The translations under genes were made by a program, and so were the position numbers. The notes under the pieces were generated by a model. The model was not told where the DNA came from. It did no database searches and worked only from the letters and a program-made list of their open reading frames with translations. Positions 9,059-17,577 of a stretch of 64,000 nucleotides of DNA are shown piece after piece (the stretch's first letter is position 1; every line of letters begins with the position of its first letter). Origin of the DNA: Nibrella saemangeumensis (GTDB lineage: Bacteria > Bacteroidota > Bacteroidia > Cytophagales > Spirosomataceae); contig NZ_BAABHD010000005.1 in the NCBI RefSeq assembly GCF_039541915.1, positions 186,001-250,000 of the forward strand, given 5' to 3'.

Positions 9059-10516
9059 ATGAAACGCCTGCTTCGCCTGTTGCTGTCGGCCCTGTTGCTG
9101 CTGATCGTTACCCTGATACTCCGAACACTGTTCTTCACTTCCAGACAGCTGACCAATGTACCACCGGCGCCGGCCGTGGCGGTCAGCGACTCGGCCGTAA
9201 CCCGGCTGGCGCAGGCGCTCCGGATACGCACCGTTTCGTACGCCGACTATTCCCTGACCGATACTACCCAGTTCGACCAGTTTGTCCGGTTTCTGGAGCG
9301 CTCCTATCCGCTCGTTCATAGTCGCCTTAAGCGAGAAACCTTTAACCAGTACGGTCTGCTGTACCAATGGCCGGGTCGTAATCCGACGCTGAAGCCCGTG
9401 CTGCTGATGGGCCATTATGATGTGGTGCCCGTTATTCAGGGTACGGAGCGCATGTGGAAACGCCCTCCGTTTGCCGGCCTGATCGAAAACGGCTACATCT
9501 ACGGACGGGGTACCCTCGACGACAAAACGACCGTGCTGGGTATTCTGGAGGCTACCGAGTTCCTGCTGCAATCCGGTTTCCAGCCGGAGCGGACTATTTA
9601 TCTGGCATTTGGGCAGGATGAAGAAGCCAGCGGTAATCGGGGTGCCCGCACCATTGCCAATGCCCTCAAGAGCCGGAACATCACGTTTGACTACGTGCTG
9701 GACGAAGGCGGCACCATAAAAACCGATGGAATGCCGGGATTAACCCGGCCGGTGGCCCTGGTGGGTATTGCGGAGAAAGGCTATGTCAGTCTGGAGTTGA
9801 GTGCGGTCGGCCAAGGTGGGCACTCGTCTATGCCACCTCCGCGTACCAGCATAGGGCTGGTGGCTGACGCGGTGGCTACGCTGGAGAAACACCCGTTTCC
9901 GGCCCGGCTGGATGCCGGAGCCAATCACCTGTTTAGTTATATTGGTCCGGAAATGCCGTTCGGGCAGCGGCTGGTATTTGCCAACCGTTGGTTATTTAGC
10001 CCTATTGTCAAGAATATACTTGCTGGAGCTAATTCAAGCAACGCCATGATCCGTACGACCACGGCGCCCACTATCTTTCAGGCTGGAGTTAAAGACAATG
10101 TACTACCCATTGACGCCAAAGCCATCCTCAATTTCCGCATTTTACCGGGAGAGACGCCGACCAGCGTTATCGAACGGGTTAGGGAAGTAATTGACAACGA
10201 AGCGATCACGGTAACTGAGTTCGGCCAGTTCTCCAGCAGTCCTTCACCCTTATCAGATCCCAATGCGCCTGCTTTCCAGCGCCTGCACCAGACCATCCGG
10301 AGTGTTTTTCCGGAGGTTATCGTGGCGCCATATTTGATGTTAGGAGCCACCGACGCCCGTTACTTCACCGGCCTATCGCCCAATGTCTACCGCTTTTTAC
10401 CCACCCGTTTGAACGATGAGGAAATCAAGAGCATCCACGGCACCAACGAGCGCATCAGCATCAGCGATTACAAAAAGATCATTCAGTTTTACGCTACGCT
10501 GATCCGGAACAGCTAA
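9059..10516 (+). CDS. M20 family metallopeptidase with N-terminal membrane anchor
   Basis: This 485-residue protein has an N-terminal hydrophobic helix (residues 3-22) that acts as signal or anchor, then an M20 peptidase domain. Metal ligands are visible in MGHYDVVP (H119, D121), in GRGTLDDKT, and in the catalytic pair QDEEASGN. The dimerisation domain follows, and a late histidine is in SIHGTNERI. It resembles the eukaryotic PM20D1 and yeast CPS1 carboxypeptidase group. The ATG at 9059 is chosen over the TTG just before it. The peptide or N-acyl amino acid substrate is unknown. Confidence 0.9.
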   Translation: MKRLLRLLLSALLLLIVTLILRTLFFTSRQLTNVPPAPAVAVSDSAVTRLAQALRIRTVSYADYSLTDTTQFDQFVRFLERSYPLVHSRLKRETFNQYGLLYQWPGRNPTLKPVLLMGHYDVVPVIQGTERMWKRPPFAGLIENGYIYGRGTLDDKTTVLGILEATEFLLQSGFQPERTIYLAFGQDEEASGNRGARTIANALKSRNITFDYVLDEGGTIKTDGMPGLTRPVALVGIAEKGYVSLELSAVGQGGHSSMPPPRTSIGLVADAVATLEKHPFPARLDAGANHLFSYIGPEMPFGQRLVFANRWLFSPIVKNILAGANSSNAMIRTTTAPTIFQAGVKDNVLPIDAKAILNFRILPGETPTSVIERVREVIDNEAITVTEFGQFSSSPSPLSDPNAPAFQRLHQTIRSVFPEVIVAPYLMLGATDARYFTGLSPNVYRFLPTRLNDEEIKSIHGTNERISISDYKKIIQFYATLIRNS

Positions 10517-10524
10517 AGGAATTG

Positions 10525-10598
10525 GGGATTGGGGATGTCGGATTTGGGATTTAATGGCGAGTGCTTGTTTAAATCCCAAATCCGACATCCCCAATCCC
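10525..10598. repeat. Long palindrome of heptamer words
   Basis: Two perfect 29-base arms (10525-10553 and 10570-10598) flank a 16-base loop between the converging M20 peptidase and the small tatC-linked gene. Each arm reads as 7-base words of the form GGATTNN, so the hairpin has internal period 7. There is no T tract, although the hairpin could still stop transcription from both sides. Similar word-built palindromes occur at 11703-11795 and, imperfectly, at 45854-45939. Confidence 0.9.
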
Positions 10599-10601
10599 AA
10601 A

Positions 10602-10820
10602 TCAATTGTCTCCCTGAGCCCCGTTAATGGACTCGTAGTCGGATTTGAGCCGCCCCATTTCGCGGGCCAGAAACGTCTGTAGCTGCTTGTTGAACTCGGC
10701 TTTCTCGTCGTCCGGCAGCGAGGCATACAGGTCTTTCAGCTCCTGATTGATAGCTGCCCGCTCCTGCTCATTAGCCGCATTGATGGAACGGTAATGGTAT
10801 GTTCTGAAATCGTATTGCAT
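10602..10820 (-). CDS. Small hydrophilic protein downstream of tatC
   Basis: This 72-residue protein is charged and predicted helical, with no signal peptide and no membrane helix, so it is not TatA or TatB. Its ATG lies just 2 bases after the tatC stop, so it is very likely co-translated with tatC. The stop overlaps the edge of a long palindrome. I recognise no family. Confidence 0.7.
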   Translation of the reverse strand: MQYDFRTYHYRSINAANEQERAAINQELKDLYASLPDDEKAEFNKQLQTFLAREMGRLKSDYESINGAQGDN

Positions 10821-10822
10821 GC

Positions 10823-11692
10823 TTAGTCATTCATCAACTCCTGCTGCTCTTTCAGCCGCTGCCGCTGAATGGAGCCGGACACCAGGATACTTACCTCATA
10901 CAGCATGGCCAGTGGGAAAGCAACCAGAATCTGGCTGTAAATGTCCGGCGACGGCGTAATGATGCCAGCCACCACCAGAATAACCACCCACGCATGCTTC
11001 CGATACTCCCGCATGAAAGCCGGCGTTAGCACCCCAACTTTTGACAATACAAACGCGACAATTGGCATCTGGAACATCAGCGCACAACCCAGGGAAAGCG
11101 TAGCCAGAATAGAGATGTAGGACGTAATATCAAACTGATTTTTGATCTGCGGGGAAACCGTATAATTGGCCAAAAAATTGATAGCCAACGGTGAGGCAAT
11201 GTAATACCCAAAGAACAAGCCCATTAGGAACAGGGCAGACACAAAGAATACAGCTCCCCTGGCTGCTTTCTTCTCCGTGCTCTTGAGACCGGGCTTGATA
11301 AACCGCCAAATCTCCCAAAACGTATACGGGAAGGCAAAACACAAACCGATAATAACGGACGTTGTGAGAGACATCGTAAACTGGTCGGCTACACCCAGCG
11401 CCTGTAGCTCAAATTCCAGCTTTTTAACGCACAGATCGGCATAACCGGACACGTCGGCCAGCTTACACATCTGCCGGTACGTCCAGAAATTCGGACGGCC
11501 TGGTGCCAGAATCACATGCTCAAAAATATCGCGGATAAAAATAAACGCGGTGATGGCAAATACCAGAATAGAGCCCACAGCCCGGATGATATGCCAGCGG
11601 AGTTCTTCCAGGTGCTCCAGGAAGGTCATTTCCTTACCGCTATCATCAATTAACTCTTCCTCTTCTTCCTCAAACGATTGATCTAAAGGCAT
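10823..11692 (-). CDS. tatC: Sec-independent protein translocase TatC
   Basis: TatC is the six-helix membrane core that recognises twin-arginine signal peptides and exports folded proteins. The family start motif FLEHLEELRWHIIRAVGS follows a short acidic N-terminus with a run of Glu, and the motif FTMSLTTSVIIGLCFAFPYTFWEIWRFIKPGL, read in pieces, is typical. The frame is open to 11770, but that longer start would translate the upstream word-repeat palindrome; the ATG at 11692 with an AG-rich leader is preferred. No tatA gene is in the window. The small gene at 10602 follows at once. Confidence 0.95.
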   Translation of the reverse strand: MPLDQSFEEEEEELIDDSGKEMTFLEHLEELRWHIIRAVGSILVFAITAFIFIRDIFEHVILAPGRPNFWTYRQMCKLADVSGYADLCVKKLEFELQALGVADQFTMSLTTSVIIGLCFAFPYTFWEIWRFIKPGLKSTEKKAARGAVFFVSALFLMGLFFGYYIASPLAINFLANYTVSPQIKNQFDITSYISILATLSLGCALMFQMPIVAFVLSKVGVLTPAFMREYRKHAWVVILVVAGIITPSPDIYSQILVAFPLAMLYEVSILVSGSIQRQRLKEQQELMND

Positions 11693-11702
11693 CTCTGATT
11701 GT

Positions 11703-11795
11703 ATTGAGTGATTGAATGATTGAGTGATTGAGTGATTAAATAAAGCGTATGCGTCGTAGCTGCCATTCAATCACTCAATCATTCAATCACTCAAT
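11703..11795. repeat. Long palindrome of octamer words
   Basis: Two perfect 29-base arms (11703-11731 and 11767-11795) flank a 35-base loop between glyA and tatC, both on the minus strand. The arms are made of repeats of the 8-base word ATTGAGTG/ATTGAATG. It lies in the tatC leader or the glyA trailer, so it may act on transcript ends or stability. Confidence 0.9.
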
Positions 11796-11805
11796 CAAAA
11801 TTCCA

Positions 11806-13098
11806 TTATGCGTATAACGGGAACGCTTTCATCCAGCTGTTGATGTCGTCTTTTACGGCTGAAAGTTTGGCGTCATTGTCGTGATTCATTAGTACGGTAT
11901 CCATGTAGTCGACGATGCGCTCCATGTCGGCTTCTTTCAGGCCACGGGTGGTCATGGCCGGCGTACCCACGCGGATACCGGAGGTCACCATTGGCGACTT
12001 ATCGTCGAACGGCACCATGTTTTTGTTAATGGTGATGTCGGCTTTAATCAGCGTATTTTCGGCCAATTTGCCGGTCAATCCTTTTGAGCGGAGGTCGATC
12101 AGCATCAGGTGGTTGTCGGTACCGCCCGAGATAATCTGGTAACCGCGATCCAGCAGCGCCTTGGCCATGGCCTGGGCGTTTTTCTTCACCTGCGTAGCGT
12201 AGTCGGCAAAATCATCGGATAACGCTTCACCGAAAGCAACCGCTTTGGCGGCAATGATATGCTCCAGCGGGCCACCCTGTGTGCCGGGAAACACGCCCGA
12301 ATCAAGCAGCGACGACATCATCCGGATATCACCCTTCGGCGTTTTAATGCCGAACGGGTTTTCAAAATCGTTCCGCATCATGATCAGACCACCGCGTGGA
12401 CCACGCAGCGTTTTGTGCGTTGTCGTGGTCACGATATGGCAATGCTCCAGCGGATCATTCAGCAGACCCTTGGCGATCAGACCGGCCGGGTGTGAGATGT
12501 CGGCCAGCAGCAGGGCACCAATCTGGTCGGCAATCGCCCGCAGGCGCACATAGTCCCAGTCGCGGCTGTAGGCCGAGGCCCCGCAGATCATCATCTTCGG
12601 GCGCTCGCGCATGGCCGTCTCTTCTACTTTATCGTAATTGATAACACCCGACTCTTTTTCAACGCCGTAGAAGGTAGGGCGAAAGTACTTACCGGAGATA
12701 TTTACCGGCGAACCGTGGGTCAGGTGACCGCCATGCGACAGGTCGAAGCCCAGGATGGTATCGCCCGGTTGCAGGCAGGCCAGGAACACGGCCGTGTTGG
12801 CCTGGGCACCGGAGTGCGGCTGCACGTTGGCCCAGGTCGCGCCAAACAGTTCCCTGATCCGGTCGATGGCCAGTTGTTCGATTTCGTCTACCACTTCGCA
12901 GCCGCCATAGTAGCGTTTCCCCGGCAAACCTTCGGCGTATTTATTGGTCAGAACACTGCCGGCCGCTTCCATCACCTGCGGTGACGTAAAGTTTTCGGAA
13001 GCGATGAGTTCAATACCCGACTCCTGCCGATGTTTTTCTTTGGCAATCAGGTCAAAAACCTGGGTGTCGCGGGCGATAGTGGTCGTTGCGGTTGACAT
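11806..13098 (-). CDS. glyA: Serine hydroxymethyltransferase
   Basis: This 430-residue PLP enzyme interconverts serine and glycine while loading one-carbon units onto tetrahydrofolate. The family motifs are clear: ELIASENFTS near the N-terminus, the PLP-lysine motif TTTTHKTLRGPRGG, and the C-terminal RVGTPAMTTRG. Length matches bacterial GlyA. A TACCTTTG element lies upstream at 13135-13142. Confidence 0.97.
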   Translation of the reverse strand: MSTATTTIARDTQVFDLIAKEKHRQESGIELIASENFTSPQVMEAAGSVLTNKYAEGLPGKRYYGGCEVVDEIEQLAIDRIRELFGATWANVQPHSGAQANTAVFLACLQPGDTILGFDLSHGGHLTHGSPVNISGKYFRPTFYGVEKESGVINYDKVEETAMRERPKMMICGASAYSRDWDYVRLRAIADQIGALLLADISHPAGLIAKGLLNDPLEHCHIVTTTTHKTLRGPRGGLIMMRNDFENPFGIKTPKGDIRMMSSLLDSGVFPGTQGGPLEHIIAAKAVAFGEALSDDFADYATQVKKNAQAMAKALLDRGYQIISGGTDNHLMLIDLRSKGLTGKLAENTLIKADITINKNMVPFDDKSPMVTSGIRVGTPAMTTRGLKEADMERIVDYMDTVLMNHDNDAKLSAVKDDINSWMKAFPLYA

Positions 13099-13134
13099 AT
13101 AACGAATAATCGTGATTACCGGTTAAATAAGCCA

Positions 13135-13142
13135 CAAAGGTA
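13135..13142 (-). promoter_or_regulatory. Candidate -7 element TACCTTTG of glyA
   Basis: On the minus strand these bases read TACCTTTG, a match to TAnnTTTG, 36 bases before the glyA start. No good TTG was seen at the -33 distance. Confidence 0.4.
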
Positions 13143-13189
13143 CAGCTTTAACCGATACAGCGGGTAAGTTTTTTGACTGCGATACGCTT

Positions 13190-14044
13190 CTATCCAGCCC
13201 GGTAAGCGGCCTGGTATTTCAGGGGCGTAGTACCCGTCTGAAGCCTGAATTGCCGGTGAAAATGCGAGATGTTGTTGAACCCACACTCCAGCCCGACCTG
13301 CCCCACGCTCAGATCCGCCTGCGTCAGTAATTTACGGGCATGGCTGATGCGCAGTTCGGTCAGGTATTCAATAAACGATTTGCCGGTGCGCCGGCGAAAG
13401 TACCGGCAGAAAGCCGCCGTGGCCATACCCGCTACTGATGCCACATCATCGACCCGGACTTCTTCCCGAAAGTGGCTCAATGTATAGTCCAGCACCCGTT
13501 TCATCCGTTCGGTATCAGCCTCGCTGGCCGAAAACTCATACCCATCGCTCGCCAGCAAGACTACCTCTGAATCGGCTGACAAGTCATTGAGGATACCCAG
13601 CATGTCCAGAACGCGGTCCATGCCGGTGCGGTTAACCAACCGTTCGAGCCGGCGGCCGATTGTCTGGCTCAGGCTGGGACTGAACTGAACACCGTATTGC
13701 GAGCGGTTCATCATCTGCCGGATGCGTTCGGCTTCGGGCAGGTTACTGAGCAACGTCTCGCCGAACGTCGCCGGAAACTGAACGACCACGGCTTCGGCCG
13801 GAACGGTAATCCCATCGTCGTTGCGGTAGGAGTGCGGTAGGTTAGGCCCAATCAGGATCAGATCGCCGACATCGAAGCTCCCAATATGATCGCCGACAAA
13901 CCGTTTACCGGTACTACGTATAATATAGGTGAGTTCATATTCGGGATGATAATGCCAGGGCGCGTCAAAGGCCGTCATCCGCAGTCGCTTCACTAGCAGT
14001 GAATTTTGCTCCCCAATCGTAACCTTTTCAAATAATGCTTTCAA
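13190..14044 (-). CDS. AraC family transcriptional regulator
   Basis: The protein has an N-terminal cupin-like ligand domain (WHYHPEYELTYI, then DLILIGPNLPHSY) and a C-terminal pair of AraC helix-turn-helix motifs (VASVAGMATAAFCRYFRRRTGKSF and the closing GFNNISHFHRQFRLQTGTTP, in pieces). No ATG starts the frame. It is open to 14107, and a TTG at 14044 gives the usual family N-terminus, so it is preferred with low certainty. It is divergent from a PhyH-type dioxygenase gene, which it may control. Confidence 0.85.
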   Translation of the reverse strand: MKALFEKVTIGEQNSLLVKRLRMTAFDAPWHYHPEYELTYIIRSTGKRFVGDHIGSFDVGDLILIGPNLPHSYRNDDGITVPAEAVVVQFPATFGETLLSNLPEAERIRQMMNRSQYGVQFSPSLSQTIGRRLERLVNRTGMDRVLDMLGILNDLSADSEVVLLASDGYEFSASEADTERMKRVLDYTLSHFREEVRVDDVASVAGMATAAFCRYFRRRTGKSFIEYLTELRISHARKLLTQADLSVGQVGLECGFNNISHFHRQFRLQTGTTPLKYQAAYRAG

Positions 14045-14147
14045 AATATTGCCAATTTTAACCAACTCTATTGTTAAAGGATTAAGCAAAGTCAAAATAC
14101 TACACAAATTTGAAAAAAATTTAGCATTTTTCAGATACTTTCTATGT

Positions 14148-14155
14148 TAATTTTG
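14148..14155 (+). promoter_or_regulatory. Candidate -7 element TAATTTTG of the PhyH gene
   Basis: TAATTTTG matches TAnnTTTG and lies 48 bases before the dioxygenase start, within the AT-rich space shared with the divergent AraC gene. The expected -33 TTG is not clear, as would suit an activator-dependent promoter (inference). Confidence 0.45.
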
Positions 14156-14203
14156 TGACATCTGATTGTTCCTAAGCCCAAGACCTTTTTACCTGAACGC
14201 TAC

Positions 14204-15037
14204 ATGGAAGTCCAACTTGACAAGAGCTTACTTCTTCAAGAACTGGATGAGCCCTATGCAGTAAGTCGTGAAGCCATTGCCTTTTACCAGGAGTACGGCT
14301 ATGTCAAATTAAAAGACGTTTTAAGCCCGGCCGTTCTCGATTATTACGGTACACTGATCACAGACTTAGTTTTTAAACTCAATACCCTAACCAAACCCAT
14401 GGAGGAGCGCACGACGTATGAGCGTGCCTTTCTCCAAATCATGAATCTTTGGCGGGAAAACGACGAAGCCAAAGAGTTTGTCTTTTCGCGAAGGCTGGCG
14501 AAGATAGCCGCGGATCTGATGGAAGTGGAGGGCGTCCGCCTTTACCACGACCAGGCGTTGTACAAGGAGCCGTCGGGCGGCATTACCCCCTGGCACGCCG
14601 ATCAGTTTTACTGGCCGCTGGCTACACCCAAAACCGTTACGGTCTGGATTCCCTTCCAGCATACCCCAATGGAGATGGGTCCGCTGGCCTTTGCCGAAAA
14701 GAGTCAGACTGTCGAGATCGGCCGCGACGTGGAGATCAGTGACGAAAGTGAGCAACTGCTGGCCGATAAGCTGAAGGAGCTTAATTTCTCGATGAATGAC
14801 ACGCCCTTTGAGCTCGGCGAAGTAAGCTACCATGCCGGCTGGACCTTCCACCGCGCCGGACCGAACCGGTCCGACAAACCCCGGAAGGTGATGACGATGA
14901 TCTACATGGATAAAGACCAGACGATCATCAAGCCGCGCAACAGCTATCAGCAAAATGACCTGACTACCTGGCTGGCCGATTACCCGGTCGGCACTAAACC
15001 CGAAAGTCCCCTAAACCCTATCCTTTTTACGTATTAG
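14204..15037 (+). CDS. Phytanoyl-CoA dioxygenase (PhyH) family protein
   Basis: This 277-residue protein belongs to the Fe(II)/2-oxoglutarate oxygenases of the PhyH/ectoine-hydroxylase type. The iron triad is visible: HxD in PWHADQFYWP (H131, D133) and the distal histidine in FHRAGPNRS (H216). The substrate is not evident; there are no ectoine or lipid genes nearby. The divergent AraC regulator and a strong terminator directly downstream suggest a single-gene regulated unit. Confidence 0.88.
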   Translation: MEVQLDKSLLLQELDEPYAVSREAIAFYQEYGYVKLKDVLSPAVLDYYGTLITDLVFKLNTLTKPMEERTTYERAFLQIMNLWRENDEAKEFVFSRRLAKIAADLMEVEGVRLYHDQALYKEPSGGITPWHADQFYWPLATPKTVTVWIPFQHTPMEMGPLAFAEKSQTVEIGRDVEISDESEQLLADKLKELNFSMNDTPFELGEVSYHAGWTFHRAGPNRSDKPRKVMTMIYMDKDQTIIKPRNSYQQNDLTTWLADYPVGTKPESPLNPILFTY

Positions 15038-15068
15038 ATCTTACTTCAATCATAGGTTGGTTGTTATT

Positions 15069-15106
15069 ACACCGTCCCGACACTTGTCCGGGACGGTGTT
15101 TTTTTG
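15069..15106 (+). terminator. Rho-independent terminator after the PhyH gene
   Basis: A 10-base GC-rich stem (15069-15078 with 15090-15099) is followed by an eight-base T run. Confidence 0.9.
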
Positions 15107-15195
15107 GGGACTATCGAGAGTTTAACGTTATAAGGGAAATATTTTTGCAAATCGGTTGTTATGCAGGATAGACTCACTGCCGATCAGACCAAACT

Positions 15196-17376
15196 ATGCG
15201 ATCCATAAACGTTTCCGTTCGAATCCTGTCCTGCCTGCTGACAGTTTTCTTATTTGTTCAGTATGCACAGGCGCAGATTCGTAAGATTCCGGTCACCTGG
15301 ACAATGAGTTCAGCCGGGGCCAATGCTAAGGTCAACGATGTAGTAGATATCCGGGTTACCGCCACTATTGATGAGGGTTGGTATATTTATTCCTCAGATA
15401 TAGATCCGGACCTCGGCCCTATTCCCACGGCCGTAAAATTTAAAGCTTCTGACACATACCAAAAGGTAGGTAATCTGACTCCGGTTGGGGTTAAAGAGAA
15501 ATTCGATGAGGTCTGGCAGGGGAAAGTCCGGTACTTTGCCAACAAAGCTACGTTTATCCAGAAAGTCAGAATTATAAAGCCCAATCCGGTTGTCGAAGGT
15601 ACGGTCGAATATCAGACCTGCTCCAATATAGATCTTGTATGCCTGCCGCCGGCCGAAAATGAACTGACCGTTTCCATTAAAACCTCCGGAGTAGCCGCTC
15701 CAGCCACCCCGTCAACGAATCTTACACCCACTCCGGCTCCCACAGCGGTAGGCGGTAATCTCCCCGCGTCGGGTACGACACCAGCCCCCCCCACCACGCC
15801 AGCCATTAATGATACCACCGCTGTAGCCTCGGCGGTAGCGCCATCGGCGGCTGCGAGTCCGAATAACACGGCCACCGCTGGTCAGACGGTAGTAACCAAC
15901 CCGGCAGGTGCTACGGTAGACGCCATACAGAATACCGATACTCCGGACGAATCGCTGACTGGTTTTATCATTGCGGCCTTCCTGTCGGGCCTGGTCGCGC
16001 TGCTGACGCCCTGCGTGTTTCCGATTATCCCGATGACGGTAAGTTATTTCACCAAGCAGAACCACGGGGCTATGAAGGCGCTGCTGTATGGGGTATCGAT
16101 TATCGCCATTTACGTGTTGATTGGTACGCTGGTATCGCGGATTAACGGTCCCGCCTTTGCTAATTTTGTCAGCACCCACTGGTTGCCTAATCTGCTTTTC
16201 TTCGCTATCTTCTTCATTTTTGGCCTTTCATTCTTAGGGCTGTTTGAGATTGTGCTGCCCAGTTCGCTGGTTAATAGCGCCGATGCACAGGCCGAACGGG
16301 GTGGGGTGTTGGGTATCGTTTTTATGGCCTTTACCCTGGTGCTGGTCTCGTTCTCCTGCACCGGTCCCATTGTGGGCAGTTTGCTGGTAGCCTCGGCGGG
16401 TGGTGAAGTCATGAAGCCAATTATTGGCATGGTTGCGTTTTCGTCGGCGTTTGCCATCCCGTTTTCGCTGTTTGCCGCCTTTCCGCAGTGGCTCAAGAGC
16501 CTGCCCAAATCGGGCGGCTGGCTGAACTCCGTCAAGGTAGTGCTGGGTTTTCTGGAACTAGCCCTGGCCCTGAAGTTCCTGAGCATTGCCGACCAAGTAT
16601 ACCACTGGGGCCTGCTCGACCGTGAAGTATTCCTGTCGTTCTGGATTGTCATTTTCTCGCTGATCGGCTTTTACTTTCTGGGCAAAATACGCCTGTCGCA
16701 CGATAGTGAGGTAAACCACATCAGTATTCCCCGGCTGCTAATGGCCATTGTTACGTTTGCCTTTGTGGTATACATGGTTCCGGGCCTGTGGGGCGCTCCG
16801 CTGAAAGCGCTGGCCGGTTACCTGCCGCCGGAAACGTCGCAGGATTTCAGTCTGCAGGGCCGCACAGCATCGGTTGGAAGCGACGGCCAGACAACGGCTC
16901 TTAGTGAGCGACCGAAATACGCCGAGCTGTTCAGGCTGCCGCACGGTATCCAGGGCTTTTTTGATTACCAGCAGGCGCTGGATTATGCCAAAAAGGTAAA
17001 CAAACCGGTTTTTATCGACTTCACAGGGCACGGCTGCGTCAACTGCCGGGAAATGGAAGCCCGTGTCTGGTCAGAAGCCCCCGTGCTGAACCGCCTGCGC
17101 AATGATTTTGTGGTGGTCGCGCTGTATGTAGACGATAAAACGGAACTGCCCGAGTCGCAATGGTATGTATCCAAATACGACAATAAGCAGAAGAAGACCA
17201 TTGGTGCCCAGAATGCCGACCTGCAAATTGTGAAGTACAACAATAACGCCCAGCCGCATTACTGCATCGTCGACCACGACGGTAATCTGCTGGTGAAACC
17301 AAAAAATTACGATCTGAATGTCAACTCCTTTGCAGAATATCTGGATGCGGGAAAAGCGAAGTTTGCAGCTCTGTAG
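15196..17376 (+). CDS. dsbD: DsbD-like protein-disulfide reductase
   Basis: This 726-residue protein has a signal peptide, an N-terminal DsbD-alpha/DsbC-like domain (about residues 30-160), a linker rich in Pro, Thr and Ala (about 165-245), a CcdA-type membrane region (about 250-550) and a C-terminal thioredoxin domain. Redox cysteines are visible in LLTPCVFPIIPMT and SFSCTGPIVG in the membrane part and in CVNC (C614, C617) in the thioredoxin part. It carries electrons from cytoplasmic thioredoxin to periplasmic proteins. The long linker is longer than in E. coli DsbD. Confidence 0.92.
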   Translation: MRSINVSVRILSCLLTVFLFVQYAQAQIRKIPVTWTMSSAGANAKVNDVVDIRVTATIDEGWYIYSSDIDPDLGPIPTAVKFKASDTYQKVGNLTPVGVKEKFDEVWQGKVRYFANKATFIQKVRIIKPNPVVEGTVEYQTCSNIDLVCLPPAENELTVSIKTSGVAAPATPSTNLTPTPAPTAVGGNLPASGTTPAPPTTPAINDTTAVASAVAPSAAASPNNTATAGQTVVTNPAGATVDAIQNTDTPDESLTGFIIAAFLSGLVALLTPCVFPIIPMTVSYFTKQNHGAMKALLYGVSIIAIYVLIGTLVSRINGPAFANFVSTHWLPNLLFFAIFFIFGLSFLGLFEIVLPSSLVNSADAQAERGGVLGIVFMAFTLVLVSFSCTGPIVGSLLVASAGGEVMKPIIGMVAFSSAFAIPFSLFAAFPQWLKSLPKSGGWLNSVKVVLGFLELALALKFLSIADQVYHWGLLDREVFLSFWIVIFSLIGFYFLGKIRLSHDSEVNHISIPRLLMAIVTFAFVVYMVPGLWGAPLKALAGYLPPETSQDFSLQGRTASVGSDGQTTALSERPKYAELFRLPHGIQGFFDYQQALDYAKKVNKPVFIDFTGHGCVNCREMEARVWSEAPVLNRLRNDFVVVALYVDDKTELPESQWYVSKYDNKQKKTIGAQNADLQIVKYNNNAQPHYCIVDHDGNLLVKPKNYDLNVNSFAEYLDAGKAKFAAL

Positions 17377-17454
17377 AACGGAATTGTATTCCGTTTTGGC
17401 CGTTCCTCCTCCAGATATTAACTAAAACTGCCGACCCGTTCCGTTCTACATAAC

Positions 17455-17485
17455 AAAGCCCGGTGTCAATATGCACCGGGCTTTT
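17455..17485 (+). terminator. Rho-independent terminator after dsbD
   Basis: An 11-base stem (17455-17465 with 17474-17484) ends in a short T run, about 80 bases after the dsbD stop. Confidence 0.8.
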
Positions 17486-17577
17486 GTGTATCTACAGCGT
17501 TACGGTAAAAAAACTAGTTACGGTGGAAAGGTTGAACGGTGGGTACGTATTCACCCTACAGATACTACTCTATTATC

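Noticed and set aside
15213..15230. A GTTCGAATCC sequence like a tRNA T-arm
   Set aside because: It is within the signal-peptide part of the dsbD gene and no acceptor, D or anticodon arms can be built around it.
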